From Rhodocytophaga rosea (GTDB taxonomy: Bacteria > Bacteroidota > Bacteroidia > Cytophagales > 172606-1): a stretch of 64,000 nucleotides of DNA. Under the pieces are notes generated by a model. That model ran no database searches. It was given only the letters and a program-made list of their open reading frames with translations, and was not told where the DNA came from. A program made the position numbers and the translations under genes. Shown in pieces: positions 26,711 through 36,807 of this stretch (position 1 is its first letter; each line of letters opens with the position of its first letter). The DNA is taken from the NCBI RefSeq assembly GCF_010119975.1, contig NZ_CP048222.1, positions 2,129,501-2,193,500 on the forward strand. Reading direction: 5' to 3'.

Positions 26711-28114
26711 CTAAATGTCCTTCACAAAATGGAAGAAGAAACCTTTTTCCAGCTGTTTATTTATGGAGGCATCTATCCGGAAGACGGTATTGTAAAACGT
26801 AACAATATCCAGACCTACGCCACCTCCATACAACATGGTATTGGATAATCTGTTATTTTCAATATTATACGTATTATCTACTACATATCCTGCATCGCCA
26901 TATACTTTTAAATAAATCGCGATAGGTATGGTTTGAAATTGCCGGAGAGGCATCAGGTGCGGAATATGCTTTTGTACATTGAGTAATTCACGCTTCAGGG
27001 TGAGCTTTGCCAGGCCATAATGCTGCCCATCGACTACATAATACTCATATCCCCGCACATAATCCTGCCCATAGCCAAAGCCCCGGTAGTTAAAATAGGG
27101 TTGTTTGCCTGGAGAAGAGGTTTTTCCCCGTAAACTGGCTGTCCAATAGAACTTCTTAGCAATAGGCCTGTACACAGAAATATCAGTATACAAGGCAGTC
27201 AGGTGTACATCTTCTTTTTTTGTAAAACCGGCCCGGGAAATATTTACATTGAATAAGTGCCCTTTCAAAGGATACGCCGCAATGTCTCTGCGGTCGATGG
27301 AAAGGTTATATCCGAGGCGGAAATATTGCTGCCTGGTGCGGCCTTCCAGAAAGTAGTTAGGATTTAGCAGCGCAAGGGTATCGGCGATGGTATTGTAATT
27401 ATATTTTGCTTCGATGGTATGGAAAGAATAATACCTGTTCCGCCTGGTAAACCGTACGCCAGTACTAAATCTGGTCCGTAACACCGACTCTGAATCAGTA
27501 TATTGAAGCTTGTGCCCGCTGGTTTCGAATGCAACAGATTTATTCTGGGCGTAGGAAATATCGAAACCCATTCCATGTTTCTGGGCGAGGTCTAAATAGG
27601 GTATGCTGTAGGCCAGGTCGAATCGTTTGGTAAACCCAAACTGGGCAGTAGCCCGGAGTTGCTCGCCCCGCCCCCTGAAATTTTTATGTGCAATCCGAAG
27701 GCCATACTGGGTACGGCTCAGACTTCTGCCCCGCTCAAACCACCATTCGTTAAAATTACGGTCGGCGAGCTCAAAAATGATCATCGGGAAAATATACCAG
27801 CGTTCGGTAACCCGGATCAGCAGATAGGCACTGGTTTTATCAATCGTCTGTACGCTGAGATCAACAGTTACAAACAGGTGTGTATTGAATATTTTATTCC
27901 TGTTCCGTAGTAAAGCTGCTTCTTTCTGCAAGGATTTGAGGGTATCGCCTGCGGTAATATCCAGCTCCCGCAGAATCATCTGTTCTTTGGTTTTCAGGTT
28001 GCCTTCAATAATAATATGGTTTACGATTACGTAAGGCGCAGCCGTTGTATCATTGGTGATAATTGCAGAGCCGGGCAACATATTCAGCAGCACGGATAAC
28101 ACTAACGCTAACAT
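26711..28114 (-). CDS. BamA/TamA-like outer membrane protein (POTRA plus barrel)
   Basis: 467 aa, with a signal-like start (MLALVLSVLLNMLPGSA). One POTRA-like domain at about 30-110 (YVIVNHIIIEGNLKTKEQMILRELDITAGD, LLRNRNKIFNTHLFVTVDL) leads into a 16-strand-type Omp85 surface-antigen barrel to the C-terminus (RRDIAAYPLKGHLFNV, RGFGYGQDYVRGYEYYVVDGQ, MLYGGGVGLDIVTFYNTVFRIDASIN). With one POTRA it is shorter than BamA or TamA; closer to the small Omp85 proteins of Bacteroidota, whose substrate is unknown. It sits alone, 117 bases from the permease. Confidence 0.82.
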   Translation of the reverse strand: MLALVLSVLLNMLPGSAIITNDTTAAPYVIVNHIIIEGNLKTKEQMILRELDITAGDTLKSLQKEAALLRNRNKIFNTHLFVTVDLSVQTIDKTSAYLLIRVTERWYIFPMIIFELADRNFNEWWFERGRSLSRTQYGLRIAHKNFRGRGEQLRATAQFGFTKRFDLAYSIPYLDLAQKHGMGFDISYAQNKSVAFETSGHKLQYTDSESVLRTRFSTGVRFTRRNRYYSFHTIEAKYNYNTIADTLALLNPNYFLEGRTRQQYFRLGYNLSIDRRDIAAYPLKGHLFNVNISRAGFTKKEDVHLTALYTDISVYRPIAKKFYWTASLRGKTSSPGKQPYFNYRGFGYGQDYVRGYEYYVVDGQHYGLAKLTLKRELLNVQKHIPHLMPLRQFQTIPIAIYLKVYGDAGYVVDNTYNIENNRLSNTMLYGGGVGLDIVTFYNTVFRIDASINKQLEKGFFFHFVKDI

Positions 28115-28250
28115 TCTAAATTCTATAAATTATATAGTATCAGACAATTTCGATGCCTGTTTATATGAAATAGGATGTACAAGTTACACAATTTCCGGAA
28201 ATTCCATATTCTATTTAAGAAGGGAGAACAGCATAGATATGCTATAAAAC

Positions 28251-28279
28251 AAAAAACCTGCGTTGGAGGCAGGTTTTTT
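28251..28279 (-). terminator. Intrinsic terminator of thioredoxin gene
   Basis: 11-base arms AAAAAACCTGC and GCAGGTTTTTT around a 7-base loop, 23 bases beyond the thioredoxin stop (minus-strand reading gives a run of six T's). A-rich on one side and T-rich on the other, so it could work in both directions. Confidence 0.8.
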
Positions 28280-28302
28280 ATAAAAATCAATACGGAAAAT
28301 GT

Positions 28303-28638
28303 TTATACCACTTCTTTGGCAATGGCATTATTCAGTTTTTGTGCCAGTACATTTTTAGGAACAACACCTACTTGTTTATCGACCAGCTGGCCATTTTTAA
28401 AAACAAGAAGCGTAGGTATATTTCTGACACCGAATTTCATTGGAATTTGTGCATTTTCCTGAACATCCAGCTTGCCTACCACTGCTTTGCCTTCAAAATC
28501 GCCGGCTAATTCTTCTACGATAGGGCCTATCATCTTACAAGGCCCGCACCATTCTGCCCAGAAGTCTACAAGTACCGGCTTATCGCTGGCTATAATTTGT
28601 TCAAAATTGGCATCTGTAATTTCGATTGCTTTTCCCAT
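28303..28638 (-). CDS. trxA: Thioredoxin
   Basis: 111 aa, cytosolic, single thioredoxin domain of normal length. The redox motif WCGPC is in VDFWAEWCGPCKMIGP (residues about 25-40); the cis-proline loop is RNIPTLLVFKNG and the fold ends with a standard helix. Acts as a disulfide reductant for ribonucleotide reductase, peroxiredoxins and other targets. Monocistronic, with its own terminator at 28251-28279. Confidence 0.95.
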   Translation of the reverse strand: MGKAIEITDANFEQIIASDKPVLVDFWAEWCGPCKMIGPIVEELAGDFEGKAVVGKLDVQENAQIPMKFGVRNIPTLLVFKNGQLVDKQVGVVPKNVLAQKLNNAIAKEVV

Positions 28639-28802
28639 GATTGTTTTGTGTTTTAAATTTTAATGTTTTGCTTCGAGCCGTCAGTAGGGAGCATAAGTAT
28701 GGGCGAACACTCAAAGCTGATGGCCTTTCAAATAGTAAAGATATTTTGCGAGAAAATAGTTCCGGAACTTTTCATCCAACTCTATAGGACAAAAAAAGAA
28801 AG

Positions 28803-29645
28803 TTACAGGAGGAAAAAAGTAATAAAAAACAGCAGAATCCGGTACAGAGTTAGCATACTATATATGCCCATAATCATCGCCGTAGCCCGCCATATACTAC
28901 CTGCCCTGGTACAGGCATAGAAATTCCGTTCTCCGGTATAGAGAAAATAAAAATTTGTACCGGCAGAGATAAAAGAGAAAAGGCGATCGTTGAGGAAAAA
29001 TCCCGGATTTGCTTGTACGGCTTCTGCTATATACACCACAATGGCTGCCAGTGTACTCAAAGCAATGGTATTCACAAGCAAATTAAAAGTAACCGTTTCG
29101 AAGGCGAATGTAATGTGGCCAGAAATATAGGGCTGCTTGCGGAAATTGATTAAGCCAATGGGTAAACTGGTGAGCATGACCAGGGCAATCAGGAGCAGTT
29201 TGGCTGTTTCCGTAGATTTTGCTTCATACATCTTCCGGAATTCCTGTTCATTCAGCTGGTGCTTTTCCAGATATTCATTTACCATTTCCAATGCTATTTT
29301 GCTATGGGGCAATAAATGAGTCTGGGTATGAAGACTTGAATTGAAAGTTTCAAAATAAGGGATGAGAAAATAGATCAGGTTAGCGAGGAAGAATATGGAA
29401 ACTGGTGTCAGGTATTGTATTCTTCTGCCTTCCATATAATAACGGCTCAACGTACCCGGAGACATCAGGATCACCTTTAGTGTTCGCCATAATTTATGAT
29501 CGGTAGAGGTAAGTGCCTGAAAAATGCTCGACACATAATGCCAGATGCTCAGATCAGCAGGTTCTATGCGCTTTTCGCCACAAGAGTTACAGTACTTGCC
29601 TGCAAATATATTTCCGCAGCTTTTGCAGGTGTGGCTTACGTGCAT
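28803..29645 (-). CDS. DUF3667 domain-containing membrane protein
   Basis: 280 aa. The N-terminal 30 residues hold a zinc ribbon (CKSCGNIFAGKYCNSCGEKR), followed by WHYVSSIFQALTSTDHKLWRTLKVILMSPGTLSRYYMEGRRIQYLTPVSIFFLANL, the family signature. Four to five membrane helices make up the rest (TAKLLLIALVMLTSLPIGLI, FNLLVNTIALSTLAAIVVYIA, a final AMIMGIYSMLTLYRILLFFITFFLL). Family function unknown. Gene stands alone. Confidence 0.85.
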   Translation of the reverse strand: MHVSHTCKSCGNIFAGKYCNSCGEKRIEPADLSIWHYVSSIFQALTSTDHKLWRTLKVILMSPGTLSRYYMEGRRIQYLTPVSIFFLANLIYFLIPYFETFNSSLHTQTHLLPHSKIALEMVNEYLEKHQLNEQEFRKMYEAKSTETAKLLLIALVMLTSLPIGLINFRKQPYISGHITFAFETVTFNLLVNTIALSTLAAIVVYIAEAVQANPGFFLNDRLFSFISAGTNFYFLYTGERNFYACTRAGSIWRATAMIMGIYSMLTLYRILLFFITFFLL

Positions 29646-29748
29646 GTGGCTTTCAAAGATTTTTAAACTAAAGAAGTAATATATTTAACTTTAGAGCAGT
29701 GAGATTATAGACATGAACCAATAGCAAAACTTATAGATAGCATTATTA

Positions 29749-30066
29749 TTATGTTGTACTAATTCTGTTTAATAACCCTACTCTATTTTCAATTCTTACA
29801 GTTCTATTTCTTCTATTAAAATCCAGATCATACACAGATTTCATAATCTTTCTGATAATATCTTCACCAAATAAGGGAATATCCTGCTCAGCAAAGCTCA
29901 TGAGTAAAACTTCAAACTGTAGATTCACTTCATTTTCTAAACCGAGCATAACTTTAGCCTTATAATCTTCACCTTTATAGCAGTAATGTTCTTCGGTCCA
30001 TCCATAATAACAGGGTATTTTTAGAAAAGCGGTTAATAATTTCTGGTTAGGTTCATTAAAATTAAC
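29749..30066 (-). pseudogene. C-terminal part of a split hypothetical gene
   Basis: After a TGA at 30067-30069 the frame is open for 105 codons and reads like normal protein (NEPNQKLLTAFLKIPCYYGW, EEHYCYKGEDYKAKVMLGL, NLQFEVLLMSFAEQDIPLFG). There is no start codon before the Met at 29949, but the sequence upstream of that Met is equally protein-like. It begins exactly where the 30033-30380 reading frame ends, one frame over. One extra base near 30066-30073 would join the two into a 210-aa protein. No family recognised. Confidence 0.55.
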
Positions 30067-30380
30067 TCATACTGTTCACCATATTCTCCAAAATAAGAAG
30101 TTTGAAGAAAGGTAACCTGATAGGGCCTGCTTTTATCTAACACACCCTTTATATAATTACAATTAAATGGTCTCTCTTGGTTTATTGTTACTTGATAACT
30201 ACCAAACTCAAGCTTAACAATCTTTTCTTTTGTTTTATCAAGTTCAAATTCAAGGTAAATACTATTAGCCGTTACCGTAAGATAAAATCCATTTTTCAAC
30301 TCTTGTTTCGTAACTTCTTTGAAGTTGCTCTGTGTAAAAAAATCCTCTACAAAACTTTCCCAATTGCCAGGTGTCTTCAT
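30033..30380 (-). CDS. Hypothetical protein, N-terminal part of a split gene
   Basis: 115 aa, no signal peptide, mixed charge (MKTPGNWESFVEDFFTQSNF, FYLTVTANSIYLEFELDKTKEKIVKLEFGSYQVT). The last eight residues (ILMNLTRNY) are probably out of frame, since a protein-like sequence continues in the next frame from the same point (see 29749-30066). It lies 28 bases downstream of dnaE on the same strand. Cytosolic; function unknown. Confidence 0.6.
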   Translation of the reverse strand: MKTPGNWESFVEDFFTQSNFKEVTKQELKNGFYLTVTANSIYLEFELDKTKEKIVKLEFGSYQVTINQERPFNCNYIKGVLDKSRPYQVTFLQTSYFGEYGEQYELILMNLTRNY

Positions 30381-30407
30381 ATTTATATTATAGCACCTAT
30401 TTTTTCC

Positions 30408-33400
30408 TCACCAAATCAACTTGTACGAAAGTCCATCTAAGGCGGCGAGTTGACCGATGAGCTCATTGCTGGGTTGTATGCGAAACTTGCGGGAAGTGGT
30501 TTCTACCTGGATTTTGTCTTCCACATCATGCAGTACAATCTTCAGGAAACAATCCCCTGGCTGCGACTGGGCAATTTTAGCCAGTTCTTCTACTACTTTG
30601 GTATTTACCCTGGCCAGATCCAGGTTAACATGCAGCCCTTTGCAAAGTTTTTTGCGCATTTCGCCCAGCAGTTGAATTTGCTTAGGCCGCAATTCCCATT
30701 GATCGGTGGAGTTATAGCGAAGTTCGTACTTGCCTTTGATGTAGATAAACTGTCCTTCGGTGATGTATTTAGACATACTCATGTAATCTTCACCGAAGAG
30801 AGCCATATCCAGAGAAGCATTATAATCTTCAATGGTGAACAAGGCAAAGGGATTTCCGTTTTTCCCTTGTCGCACAATGCTTTTGGTCACAATGCCTGCA
30901 ATACAGACTTCCTTGTTTTTGTAATTCTCCAGGTTATCGATGGTATCCGAACAGAAGTTTTCAATCTCCAGCCGGAATTGATCCAGCGGATGGCCGGAAA
31001 TATAGAAGCCTACTACATCTTTCTCGTACTTCAATTTTTCAATCTCACTCCAGGGCTCACATACCGGAACTCTGGGCACCGGCACATCTACGTTGCCTGC
31101 GGTAGCAAACAGAGAAACCTGCGAAGCACCTTTGGCCTGCAAATAACTGTTGCCATATTTGATGAGTTTTTCGATCAGGTTGGCACCATCAGCATCATAA
31201 AAATACTGCGCCCGGTGAATATTCTCAAAGCTATCAAAGGCACCGGAATAGGCTAAACTTTCAAACGTACGCTTGTTAACCGCCCGCAGGTTCACTCGTC
31301 TGGCTACTTCGTAAATGTCTTTAAAAAAGCCGCTCTTTTGCCGTTCTTCAATAATATTATCAACTGCCGCATCACCAGTTCCTTTAATGGCACCTAGTCC
31401 GAATCGGATTTTGCCTTGCTTGTTTACGTCGAAGAAGCGGGAACTTTCATTGATATCCGGGCCTAATACCGGAATATTCTGCCGGCGGCATTCATCCATA
31501 AAGAAAGTGATCTTTTCGATATTACCCATCCAGTGCGTGAGTACCGAAGCCATGTATTCAGAAGGATAATTGGCTTTCAGATACGCCGTTTGATAGGCTA
31601 CTACCGAATAAGCTGCTGAGTGTGAACGGTTAAATCCGTATTCCGCAAATTTTTCCATCACGTCAAATACTTCTTCGGCTTTCTTTTCGGGAATACCATG
31701 TATCTCTTTTGCGCCTTTTACAAATTTTACCCGTTCCTTGGCCATTTTCTCCTTGTCCTTCTTACCCATCGCTCTCCGGAGCAAATCGGCACCACCCAGG
31801 GTATAACCAGCCAGAATCTGGGCCGTTTGCATGATCTGTTCCTGGTACACCATAATGCCATAGGTATAATTCAGAATGGGCTCAAGTAAGGCGTGCGGAT
31901 AAATTACCTCTTCTTTGCCATGTTTCCGGTTGATAAAGTTAGGAATGAACTGCATCGGACCTGGGCGGTACAAGGCGTTCATGGCAATCAGGTCTTCAAT
32001 GTTGGTAGGTTTGAGGTCTTTCAGGTACATGCGCATCCCCTCGGACTCGAACTGGAATGTACCAACAGTATCACCTTTCTGATATAACTCAAAAGTCTTA
32101 GGATCATCCATCGGAATGGCATCAATGTCAATGTCTACCCCATGGTTCTTTTTAATCATAGACAGGGCATCTTTGATGATAGTGAGGGTTTTGAGACCCA
32201 GAAAGTCCATCTTCAGCATACCGGCATCTTCAATGTGCTTGCCGTCGAACTGGGTTACAAACAGTTCGGAATCTTTGGAGGTAAATACGGGAATATAATC
32301 GGTAAGGTCGTCGGGTGCGATAATCACTCCGGCTGCATGGATACCTGTATTCCGCACTGAGCCTTCCAGTTTTTCAGCCAGTTCGAGTACCTGCCCGTTT
32401 ATATCCTTCATTCGCCTTAATTCCTGTAATTCGGGCACTTCCGAAAATGCTTTGGGCAAAGTCATTCCTACCACCGTAGGAACCAGGTTGGCCAGTTTAT
32501 TGGATTGCGGCAAAGGCAGATCGAGTACCCTGGCTACGTCTTTGATAGATGATTTGGCCGCCATCGTACCGAAAGTAACAATCTGGGCTACCTGGTTTTT
32601 GCCATATTTATCTACCACATAATCAATTACCTGCTGCCGGCCCTGGTCGTCAAAGTCAATATCAATATCAGGCATGGATACCCGTTCCGGATTGAGGAAA
32701 CGCTCGAAAAGCAGGCTGTATTTAATCGGATCAATATTGGTGATACCGATACAATAGGCAGCGGCTGAACCAGCGGCTGAACCCCTTCCCGGACCTACAG
32801 CTACGCCTAATCTTCGTCCGGCTGCGATAAAATCCTGCACAATCAGGAAGTAGCCGGCAAATCCCATTGTTTTAATGATCCGCAGTTCATGTTCCAGCCG
32901 TTCTACCACCTCACTGGGCAAGGTTAAACCAGACGTATCTTCATGGGTAAGCGGCAAGCCATTGTAGCGTTTTTTCGCTCCTTCAAATGTTAAGTGATAC
33001 AGGTAATCGTCGGCCGTAGCAAATTGAGGAGGCAATGGAAAATTAGGCAGCAGAATATCCCGCTTGAGTTTGGGCGGGGTAATCTTGTCTACAATTTCAT
33101 TGGTATTATCCAGTGCCTGAGGCAGGTCATGAAACAGCTTAGCCATTTCATCGGTAGTTTTGAAATAGAACTGGTCATTTGGGAAACCAAAGCGGTAATC
33201 CCGGCCACCAAATCCATCTCCCTTCCAGACCGGCTTGCTCTGCAACTCGCCAGTATTTACACACAGCAGAATATCATGGGCATTGTAATCGTCCTGGTTC
33301 ACATAATGCGAATCATTAGAAGCAATTACTTTTACATTGTATTTCTTGGCAAACTTGAGCAGGACTGCATTTACTTTCTCCTGCTGCTCCATTTTGTGGC

Positions 33401-33932
33401 GCTGCAACTCTACATAATAATCTTCTCCAAACAGATCCAGCCACCATTGAAATAATTTTTCTGCTTCTTCTTCTCCCTGGTTCAAAATCGCCTGCGGCAC
33501 CTCTGCCCCAATACAGCAGGTAGTAGCTATCAAGCCTTCCTTATATTTTAACAGAATTTCCTTGTCAATCCTGGGCCATTTGCTGTACATCCCTTCGATA
33601 TAACCCAGCGAACACAGTTTAGCGAGGTTTTTATAGCCGTTCTGGTCTTTGGCCAGCAGTAACTGATGATGGCGGTTATCTTTGGAATCTTTGTTGAAGT
33701 TTTTTTTATGCCGGTCTTCCACCAGGTAAAATTCGCAGCCTACAATCGGTTTTACATTGTATTTATTGGCTTCGGCTACAAATTTAAAGGCACCAAACAT
33801 ATTTCCATGATCGGTAAGGGCAACCGCTGGCATCCCATCTTTCTGGGCTTTTTTCATCAAATCCGAAATATTGGCGGCTCCGTCGAGCAAAGAAAACTGG
33901 GTATGGCAATGCAGGTGGCTGAATGTAGGCAT
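30408..33932 (-). CDS. dnaE: DNA polymerase III subunit alpha
   Basis: 1174 aa, the replicative polymerase of the chromosome. N-terminal PHP domain begins HLHCHTQFSLLDG and continues LTDHGNMFGAFKF and DSHYVNQDDYNAHDILLC; these metal-site His/Asp residues look intact. The polymerase catalytic aspartates lie in MPDIDIDFDDQGR near residue 422. The finger region (YGIMVYQEQIMQTAQILAGY, GADLLRRAMGKKD, FNRSHSAAYSVVAYQTAYLK) is normal. The C-terminal part has a helix-hairpin-helix (RFGLGAIKGTGDAAVDNI) and an OB fold (VCIAGIVTKSIVRQGKNG). A typical single-subunit Bacteroidota DnaE. Confidence 0.97.
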   Translation of the reverse strand: MPTFSHLHCHTQFSLLDGAANISDLMKKAQKDGMPAVALTDHGNMFGAFKFVAEANKYNVKPIVGCEFYLVEDRHKKNFNKDSKDNRHHQLLLAKDQNGYKNLAKLCSLGYIEGMYSKWPRIDKEILLKYKEGLIATTCCIGAEVPQAILNQGEEEAEKLFQWWLDLFGEDYYVELQRHKMEQQEKVNAVLLKFAKKYNVKVIASNDSHYVNQDDYNAHDILLCVNTGELQSKPVWKGDGFGGRDYRFGFPNDQFYFKTTDEMAKLFHDLPQALDNTNEIVDKITPPKLKRDILLPNFPLPPQFATADDYLYHLTFEGAKKRYNGLPLTHEDTSGLTLPSEVVERLEHELRIIKTMGFAGYFLIVQDFIAAGRRLGVAVGPGRGSAAGSAAAYCIGITNIDPIKYSLLFERFLNPERVSMPDIDIDFDDQGRQQVIDYVVDKYGKNQVAQIVTFGTMAAKSSIKDVARVLDLPLPQSNKLANLVPTVVGMTLPKAFSEVPELQELRRMKDINGQVLELAEKLEGSVRNTGIHAAGVIIAPDDLTDYIPVFTSKDSELFVTQFDGKHIEDAGMLKMDFLGLKTLTIIKDALSMIKKNHGVDIDIDAIPMDDPKTFELYQKGDTVGTFQFESEGMRMYLKDLKPTNIEDLIAMNALYRPGPMQFIPNFINRKHGKEEVIYPHALLEPILNYTYGIMVYQEQIMQTAQILAGYTLGGADLLRRAMGKKDKEKMAKERVKFVKGAKEIHGIPEKKAEEVFDVMEKFAEYGFNRSHSAAYSVVAYQTAYLKANYPSEYMASVLTHWMGNIEKITFFMDECRRQNIPVLGPDINESSRFFDVNKQGKIRFGLGAIKGTGDAAVDNIIEERQKSGFFKDIYEVARRVNLRAVNKRTFESLAYSGAFDSFENIHRAQYFYDADGANLIEKLIKYGNSYLQAKGASQVSLFATAGNVDVPVPRVPVCEPWSEIEKLKYEKDVVGFYISGHPLDQFRLEIENFCSDTIDNLENYKNKEVCIAGIVTKSIVRQGKNGNPFALFTIEDYNASLDMALFGEDYMSMSKYITEGQFIYIKGKYELRYNSTDQWELRPKQIQLLGEMRKKLCKGLHVNLDLARVNTKVVEELAKIAQSQPGDCFLKIVLHDVEDKIQVETTSRKFRIQPSNELIGQLAALDGLSYKLIW

Positions 33933-34404
33933 AGGTTATTGATTACGAATGAGTAATGACGAATTACTAAAATTGGTTCGCTGGCAGCGAGGAATAGATA
34001 GGTAAAGTTATTGATTTTGAGAGTAGCAGGAAAGAAGGATTTTGAACGATTTGCTAACTGGCTGTTTAGCAGGGAGAAATTTTTTGAGAAGAATAAGTTA
34101 CAATTCAGATTGTCTTGACACCAGATAAAAACTTTGTTTTAGATAAAATAAGTGATTTACACAATTTTTAACAAAGTAGTCAACTAACGAACAGGGCTTT
34201 GTGCAGGTTGGAAATTAGCATTCTGTCTGCCAATAATCGCTGCTGAGTAAAGATAAAAAGATGATAATATACACATAGCTTAACAGATAATGTCTTAAAC
34301 TGGATATGTAGCTGAGCAAAATTACGGGAGGTGAAACACACTTCCGTCAGCCTGTATTTTGACAATACTTATGTTGTCTATAGTTTTTACTCGTCATTCG
34401 TATC
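33933..34404. other. 472-base gap without a gene
   Basis: AT-rich DNA upstream of dnaE and downstream of the gene at 34405. A 61-codon frame at 34180-34365 (minus) has no protein-like character. No RNA or strong hairpin seen; the dnaE promoter should be here. Confidence 0.5.
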
Positions 34405-35262
34405 TTATATCGGATTAGTAAATGCTATTGCGTTCGTCATCCTACTTTTATTTCCTGATTGGTCATACAATTGAAAGGAAACTTCAAAATTGCCTCCAAT
34501 GTCAATATTAAAAGCACCTGAACACATTCCTCGTCCCACTTTTACAGAGCCATTTTCTATACTCAAAATATATGTAGTTATTTTTCCTGTCGCTTTGTTC
34601 TTAACATATGTTCTCACAAATAATTCTGATTTGTCTTGTCCTGCCATGTTAAAGTAAACCCAGCTTTCAGGTCCGCAACCCAAAAGCTTTAATGTTTTCT
34701 TTTGCTCTCTAGGTGTACTTTTAAAAACTGGAATGTCGTTATCAACTGATTGGCTTATTTTAAATGTTAATTCTTCCCATTTGTTGGATGAATAATTATA
34801 GCGTGCCGGCTTTCGCTCATATTTGGGTAAGTTGTCAATTTGAAGGGAATAAATTTCGTTAACTATTAGCTCTGATACCGGCTTTAATATAATTTGTGTC
34901 TCATTCATTTCTCCCTTTAAAGTCTCGATGACAGCAAGTTGGACTTTGTCTTGTGTTGACTTTAAATAAACTGGGTATTTTTTGTTTAAGTCAGGAATCA
35001 GAAGTTGACTTGCAGAATAGAACTCCAGAATGATGATCCCATTTTTATTAAGTATTGGGCTTTTTGATAAACAATAAATGCCATTGTTTTCACATTTTGC
35101 AGAAGCAATGGCCGTAATAAAAAATGTCAGAATAATTAGTGTAATGTGTCTCCTAAAACTATAGGCAACCAGAAAAGGCTTTATACAGGTTGGATACTTG
35201 AAAAACTTAGGATTAGTCTTTGTTCTGAGGCTGATTAATGTTTTCATCTTGGCTGTTTTCAT
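34405..35262 (-). CDS. Hypothetical secreted protein
   Basis: About 285 aa from the ATG at 35262; a further ATG at 35247 and an open frame back to 35370 are alternatives. A hydrophobic stretch (ITLIILTFFITAIASA) 40 residues in acts as a signal peptide or anchor; the long basic region before it is unusual and leaves the start uncertain. The mature part is beta-rich, with YSASQLLIPDLNKKYPVYL, YSLQIDNLPKYERKPARY and a C-terminal Ig-like strand set (NGSVKVGRGMCSGAF, NFEVSFQLYDQSGNKS). No family recognised. Base use is AT-richer than in the adjacent genes. Confidence 0.6.
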   Translation of the reverse strand: MKTAKMKTLISLRTKTNPKFFKYPTCIKPFLVAYSFRRHITLIILTFFITAIASAKCENNGIYCLSKSPILNKNGIIILEFYSASQLLIPDLNKKYPVYLKSTQDKVQLAVIETLKGEMNETQIILKPVSELIVNEIYSLQIDNLPKYERKPARYNYSSNKWEELTFKISQSVDNDIPVFKSTPREQKKTLKLLGCGPESWVYFNMAGQDKSELFVRTYVKNKATGKITTYILSIENGSVKVGRGMCSGAFNIDIGGNFEVSFQLYDQSGNKSRMTNAIAFTNPI

Positions 35263-35565
35263 GAATGATGCAAAATCATTCACTTTCCATAAGATTTTAT
35301 AAATAATATTTATCTTATGAGTGTGAGGGAAGAATGAATAAAGTTTTGTAGTAGGTTGAAGTATTGCCACACCTATTCAAGCACAGATGGAAACTTTGCT
35401 TAACCATTCACACATATACCAAGAGATGTATTGCTAGCTTAATTTACAGAATCGAGAAAAGTATCATTAAAAACAACACGATACTTTCCAGCATCAAAAC
35501 ATATTTTAGTTTGCCTAGTTTGATCATGGTTTAAATTTTTAGCTATTAATGTAAGAGGATTTGAT

Positions 35566-36573
35566 TTACTGTAGCCATTTATCAATTTCCGGACGGAGCA
35601 GCAATTGCATTTCCGGCGTTTGCATATTTTCTTTTGTTACCATCTGTACACCTGTATCAATTCTTTTGTCTACTTTTTCGCCTTTTACGAGCTGAGTGGC
35701 TGTTTTTACGGTCATATAGCCCATTTTAAACGGATCTTGCAGTGCTATTCCGTGAATATGATCTTTCTCGAGGGCTGTGATAAAGGATTCATTGGCATCA
35801 AAACCGATCAGTTTCACTTTGCCAGCTTTATTAGCCGTCTGCAGTGCCCGTAGCATTCCTTGCGTCACAATCTCATTCGGGCAAAATACACCATTCACAT
35901 CCGGGAAACGATTCAGCAGATTCTGGGATGCCTGAAAGGCTTTCTCTATGGTAACGCCTGCAAACTGATTGGAAGAGATCACTTCTATTCCTTTTCCGGA
36001 TTTTTTCATCTCTTCCAGAAAACCTTCTTCCCGGTGGGTATTACTGGCAGAACCTTCCAGGTAACGCAGTAAAATCACTTTGCCTTTTCCGCCCAGTACT
36101 TCAATCAGCCGTTTTGCGCTTAACCGGCCACCTTCCCGGTTATCAGTAGCCACAAAACTTTCATAATCCTCAGAAGCCAGGTCAGAATCGAAAATCACCA
36201 CCGGAATATTGCGGCTTCTGGCCGTTTTTACGGAAGGAATCAAGGCCCGTGCATCCAGGGGAGCCAGTGCTATGGCATCTACGCCCCGGCTGATAAAATT
36301 CTGAATGGTCTGGATTTGTACCTGGCGATCGTCTTCTTTTAAGGGGCCTTGCCAGTAGATTTGTACGCCCAGCTCTTTGGCAGCTTTGGCGGCACCGGCA
36401 TGTACACTATTCCAGAAAATATGAGTAGTTCCTTTAGGGATGAGGGCAATTTCTATTTGTTCGGTTTCTGAATTTTGATCTGTTGCTTCCTTATTCTGAC
36501 TTTGTTTATTACACGACATTATCATCAAACAGATCAGGATACTACATAAAGCATGTATAAATTTTCTACGCAT
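35566..36573 (-). CDS. Sugar-binding lipoprotein of ABC transporter / periplasmic binding protein (RbsB-like)
   Basis: 335 aa. Lipoprotein signal (ILICLMIMSC, Cys near residue 21). Type I periplasmic-binding fold: IALIPKGTTHIFWNSVHAGAAKAAKELGV at the start, QTIQNFISRGVDAIALAPLDARALIP, VVIFDSDLASEDYESFVATDNREGGRLSAKRL, GFDANESFITALEKDHIHGIALQDPFKMGY. Ligand is probably a sugar. No permease or ATPase gene is adjacent, so it may serve a distant transporter or a sensor. Confidence 0.85.
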   Translation of the reverse strand: MRRKFIHALCSILICLMIMSCNKQSQNKEATDQNSETEQIEIALIPKGTTHIFWNSVHAGAAKAAKELGVQIYWQGPLKEDDRQVQIQTIQNFISRGVDAIALAPLDARALIPSVKTARSRNIPVVIFDSDLASEDYESFVATDNREGGRLSAKRLIEVLGGKGKVILLRYLEGSASNTHREEGFLEEMKKSGKGIEVISSNQFAGVTIEKAFQASQNLLNRFPDVNGVFCPNEIVTQGMLRALQTANKAGKVKLIGFDANESFITALEKDHIHGIALQDPFKMGYMTVKTATQLVKGEKVDKRIDTGVQMVTKENMQTPEMQLLLRPEIDKWLQ

Positions 36574-36807
36574 ATAGGTTAACTTGTAATTTGTTTACAT
36601 AAAGGTAGTCAGAGTTAAATTATTTACCAGCTAATTTTTTCAGTGGTTATGCAACTTCTGTAAATCCTTTTAAAGAGAACGGCAGCAAGTTCTATCTTTT
36701 ATACTTAAGAGAACCAAAAACAGAAAAACTGGAAGTATTGTTTCCTTAATTTCTCGCTATTATCGGCAACACCATTACTATTTCGATTATCTGAGGTCTG
36801 CTTTATT

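Noticed and set aside
30450-31256. 268-codon plus-strand open frame
   Set aside because: Antisense shadow of dnaE, which is complete and well conserved.
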